A stretch of DNA of 64,000 bases from Ancylostoma caninum (lineage: Eukaryota > Nematoda > Chromadorea > Rhabditida > Ancylostomatidae), in the NCBI GenBank assembly GCA_037903475.1, contig JBAJFG010000460.1, forward strand, positions 558,001 to 622,000. The letters run 5' to 3'. Positions 60,987 through 64,000 of the stretch are shown here, one piece after another; position 1 is the first letter of the stretch, and every line of letters starts with the position of its first letter. The notes below the pieces were generated by a model. The model worked only from the letters and a program-made list of their open reading frames with translations. It was not told the DNA's origin and did no database searches. The position numbers and the translations under genes are program-made.

Positions 60987-62521
60987 TAGGCTTAAGCACA
61001 CAACGATACGGTCCACAGGTGCAATAATATCCCTGAAGCCAGCCTCAAGGATATCTTTGTGGGACTACCGCCTCATTAGCATGAACTCAGGAGGTGCTAT
61101 TTAGTTAATTATTTCTTTATACAGCGTCCACCCCCCAGGTTCTTAGCGGCTGAGGTCTATTCAACCTAGATATGCCTTTCTTGACTGCCAATATCTTCCA
61201 CAAGGAATTACCCCTTCATCTAATTTCCCACGGACGTAATCTCATTCACCTGTGGACTGTGTCTATACAGAAAATTAGGTACTATTACCTTTTTAGACTA
61301 ATTATGATGCGCCACTAGATCAAGGCCTTGTTAGGTGGTGGTTGAAACATAAATTCACCTAAGGGGCAGCGTTTCATCTCATTTTAGCAGTCGAAACTTG
61401 TACGATTGGCATCGCCAGGAGAAGCTGATCATAGTGTTATACGTCGCTCTTTGTAAAATTGCGGAAAAACCCGTCTATATTCTGGAGGCTCTGTATTTTG
61501 GAGGAAATTAGGGCGGGGTTCCCGGTGAATTTCGTACTTCTGACAAATGCGCCCATGTGCCGGCAGCACTATTCAAGCAGATTAGACACGTTAGGTCCCA
61601 TCATGCAATAATAGTATGCCAATGACGGGGATTCATCAATTCTCGGCAGTAAACATGTCGGAAATGCTGGATATGTTCAGACAGGTCAATCAGCAAAGAG
61701 GCATTTGTGTCAGAAGTCCAGCATCGCGTGGAAGCCCTTCCCAACTTTCTCCAAATTAGAAAGCTCAAAAGTCAGGTTATCGTTTGTTTTTACAAAGAAT
61801 GATGCATGCCGTTGTAATGAGCATCTCCTGACGAATCCAACTACATAAAAACCTCGGAAATAGTAGTTAGATGAGACGCTGCCTTTGACAGTGAAATTTG
61901 GCTAACCATTGAAAATTTCCACAGCCTCTTCACAAACTTTAGCTGAAAGAAAATCTCCTGGTTGTTGCACGGAAAATTTCATGGTTTGGAGATCGATACT
62001 AATCACTAGTGAGATAGTGTTGGATGAATATCAGATAAATAGGAAAATCTGGGTGCTATGCTCCTCCCAATAGATCCGGAACCTCATGATTCCTGAAAAA
62101 ATCGATCCCCAAGAGCGTGGAATTTTCGATGCCCAGCCTAGCAATCCTATCCCATAGTTAGCCCTCGTCTCCAAATTTTCCTTATTTGCCTCGTTCCCTC
62201 GTGAATCCCGTGATCTTTGACCTCTGTCATCACTGCCACAGCGGATGTGCCAACAGCGCCTTTTTCATCGTGAAAATCTCTTCCTCACGCCTACCGGTGT
62301 ATACAATTGTAAATGTAATTGTTCATATTGTACGTACTTGTCTTTTTTTAAAGTTTTCCATGTCTTTCAGATATTTATTACATTTCCGAGTATCATATAA
62401 AGAATTAGAGGGTGTAGCTTGTGTTATTTTTACATGACTTAGATTCACATCGACAACGAACACAGACAACGAAGAAGGAGTAGAGCGCGATGAAAGTGGC
62501 AAACACACTGAGAGAGGTGGA
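60987..62521. other. Convergent intergenic region
   Basis: Sequence between the 3' ends of the VWA gene (+) and the G-beta-5 gene (-). No exon or element was recognised. An AATAAT-type variant signal lies about 36 nt after the VWA stop (near 61023). Confidence 0.5.
62374..62379 (-). terminator. Polyadenylation signal candidate of the G-beta-5 gene
   Basis: AATAAA on the minus strand, about 145 nt downstream of the gene's stop codon. Confidence 0.5.
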
Positions 62522-63113
62522 TCAGGCCCAGATCTGAAATTCTGGGACTAGAAGGGCTAGGGATAAGAGTGGGCCGATACACCCTACGTGTAGTATGGCA
62601 CTCTGTTCGCCATCGCCCGAGTGACACGATTTTGATGAATATCGATTGTTGGCGACACGCGCAGCAGTGACGCCAGAGACGCTCCGCCCAAAATCGATAG
62701 GTATCAGTATCGATGTTGCTGGCGACGGTGACGCAGGGTACTATACTCCATGTGGAGTCTAGCAGCAGACGAAAAGTGTTCAGACTCACCCTAATAGTAC
62801 AATCCCAACTGGCAGAACATATAGCGGTCCCATCGGGGCTGGTACGTAAACAGCTGATGCGATTCTCGTGTCCATAAAGCACCGAATGGCGCACGCATTT
62901 AAGTGAATCCCATACACCGACACGATAGTCACCGTATCCGGCGAACAAAATGCGTCCTTTAATAGCGTGGATAACGACGAATCCAGCATCAGTGAAGTAT
63001 TGCGTACCAAACCAACCGCTTACGCTGAAGTCTACTCCATTCACAGGGAAGAGTATGGACTCCTTTTCGTAGACGCACACTTGTCGGTCGGCTCGCAAGT
63101 CAAACAGGCGACA
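62522..63113 (-). CDS. G-protein beta-5 subunit, C-terminal part (5' end outside window)
   Basis: Beta-5 subunits pair with RGS proteins of the R7 class to dampen heterotrimeric G-protein signalling, mainly in neurons and muscle. Exons visible (minus strand) are 63113-63017, 62956-62790 and 62533-62522. They encode the last WD40 blades: [33 protein letters not shown] and [17 protein letters not shown], then SWDCTIR and the final IWA plus stop. The combination FDLRADR with LYGHENR matches the beta-5 type rather than beta-1. Splice sites are TTGCAG acceptor, G|GTTGGT donor, ATTAAAG acceptor, AGG|GTGAGT donor and TTTCAG acceptor. The last coding exon has only 12 nt, and the 60 nt intron is open in frame. 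The N-terminal coiled coil and earlier blades are beyond the right edge or in undetected exons. Confidence 0.93.
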
Positions 63114-64000
63114 CTGCAAGGGGAAATTATAGGGTTTCCTATGGAATAAAAAGTGATTTGTCAACATTTCATGCTACTTCTATAAGGAGAACATAGGAAG
63201 AGCTGGCAACCACTACCTTCCCTCCCTCCCCCCCCCCCCCCACCAAAAAAAAGAAAGCCTGATTGAGCACCTCCACCCAATTTTTCTTGAAACTAACACT
63301 TTTTACCAAAGTAACAATAAATTTCTAATAAAATTTAAGTCCATATGCTTCATAAGGGCGCGCGTAGAGCAGTGGTATGAGCCCCTCTGTGCGTTCGCAC
63401 AATCGATGGTTCAATCCCGCCCGAGGCCAACCAAGCCTTCCATCCCTCCCGGGCCGGTAAATTGTTACCAGGGGAGCCTGGGAGCACGAAGTACTTATTT
63501 GGTACATCGCAAATTACTATATAGGGCAAGCACACATTCAATGCCTCTATGATGTTCAAATGAAGTCGAATGCGTGGCACATCCCACAAATGGGATCGAT
63601 TAACGCCGACCACTTCATCCACTTTATCCTTTACGCTCCAAAAGAGAAGCGAGACATGCCGTCTAGTCAAATTTAGCCTACAAGCTCCTTGCACTTTCAC
63701 TAAAAATAGCAATTTTCTACGCCAGCCCATTGGGGCACCATCTGCCATCTAGGGTATCTGACCTCTCAGAGTTGACAGAGTTGCCAGTCTATGCTATAAC
63801 TGCGATTGGAATAAGTGATTAACCCTATACGATCAATTAGTTGAAGATCACGATGACTGGGCAAAAAGAAATTCAGTCAAGAATTCCAGGTTTGAGCGTA
63901 GATGAACACCAATTTAGCGGATTGCTTCTCTAAACTTCAGAAATTGCGTTCCACAATTAAAATCTCAAGGAATTCGAACCCTTCATTTCACTTTCGTCTT
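63114..64000 (-). other. Intron or upstream part of the G-beta-5 gene
   Basis: No further WD40 exon was found up to the window end. It contains a poly-C tract (63228-63241) and the SINE-like repeat. Confidence 0.5.
63353..63750 (+). mobile_element. tRNA-derived SINE-like repeat
   Basis: The head carries an A-box-like TAGAGCAGTGG (63365-63375) and, about 35 nt on, a perfect B box GGTTCAATCCC (near 63408-63418). Between them is a TGTGCGTTCGCACA hairpin where a tRNA would have its anticodon arm. The cloverleaf is not intact, so this is not a functional tRNA. An unrelated body of about 330 bp follows, with open frames on the minus strand that are not genes. Exact 3' end and target duplication were not defined. 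Confidence 0.65.

Noticed and set aside
62445..63167. Single 240-codon minus-strand open frame as the G-beta-5 coding sequence
   Set aside because: It reads through a 60 nt in-frame intron and past the GTGAGT donor at 62789. The spliced form with the 12 nt last exon restores the family C-terminus (IWA).
63353..63430. Functional tRNA gene
   Set aside because: A and B boxes are present, but the acceptor stem and anticodon arm do not fold into a cloverleaf.
63350..63748. 132-codon minus-strand open frame
   Set aside because: It is antisense to the tRNA-derived repeat, with no known protein family features.
1..64000. CRISPR arrays, operons with ribosome binding sites, rRNA genes
   Set aside because: The window is eukaryotic (introns, retroelements), and none of these was seen.

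Overview
This is eukaryotic genomic DNA, most likely from a strongylid (hookworm-like, clade V) nematode. Evidence for this is the many GT-AG introns with short T-rich (T)nCAG acceptors, spliced-leader-type acceptors 1 and 11 nt upstream of two start codons, nematode-type SLC6 and G-beta-5 genes, and a roughly 1.28 kb mariner of the size I recall for hookworm mariners. The species call is inference. Most long ORFs are noise; the genes below were assembled by hand from splice sites, and reading frame was checked across every junction.

Layout. Positions 1-13,187 hold no gene I can identify with confidence. They contain a ~59 bp minisatellite (1398-1795), several palindromic or inverted repeats (1841-1905, 3309-3516, 4798-5092) and two low-confidence exons of a Cys-rich, LIM-like protein (11474-11566, 12849-12963). 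Positions 13,188-18,569 (+) are a complete 15-exon SLC6-type transporter (618 codons). Positions 18,570-34,139 are intergenic: a non-autonomous Helitron (19059-20156), hairpins, diverged tandem repeats, a GC-rich block (29,740-30,570), a hAT transposase fossil (31751-32622, minus) split by a hAT-type MITE (31860-32135), and a MITE-like inverted repeat (33383-33838).

Positions 34,140-60,986 (+) are the main feature: one gene of 53 coding exons that splices in a single frame (6273 nt, 2090 residues plus stop). It encodes a signal peptide and eight von Willebrand factor A (VWA) domains, each bracketed by a cysteine pair and separated by basic, acidic or Ser/Thr-rich linkers. It has no evident membrane anchor and looks like a secreted or extracellular-matrix adhesion protein; I do not recognise a named orthologue. 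Its introns have collected a Penelope-like element with a 16 bp target duplication (52556-53240), a dead mariner (56916-58198), a palindromic repeat family and microsatellites.

Positions 62,522-63,113 (-), convergent with the VWA gene, are the last three coding exons of a G-protein beta-5 subunit (gpb-2/GNB5 type). Its 5' part lies beyond the window. A tRNA-derived SINE-like repeat lies in its intron or upstream region (63353-63750). The three genes have no obvious common pathway. The transporter and G-beta-5 are membrane transport and signalling proteins, and the VWA protein is extracellular.
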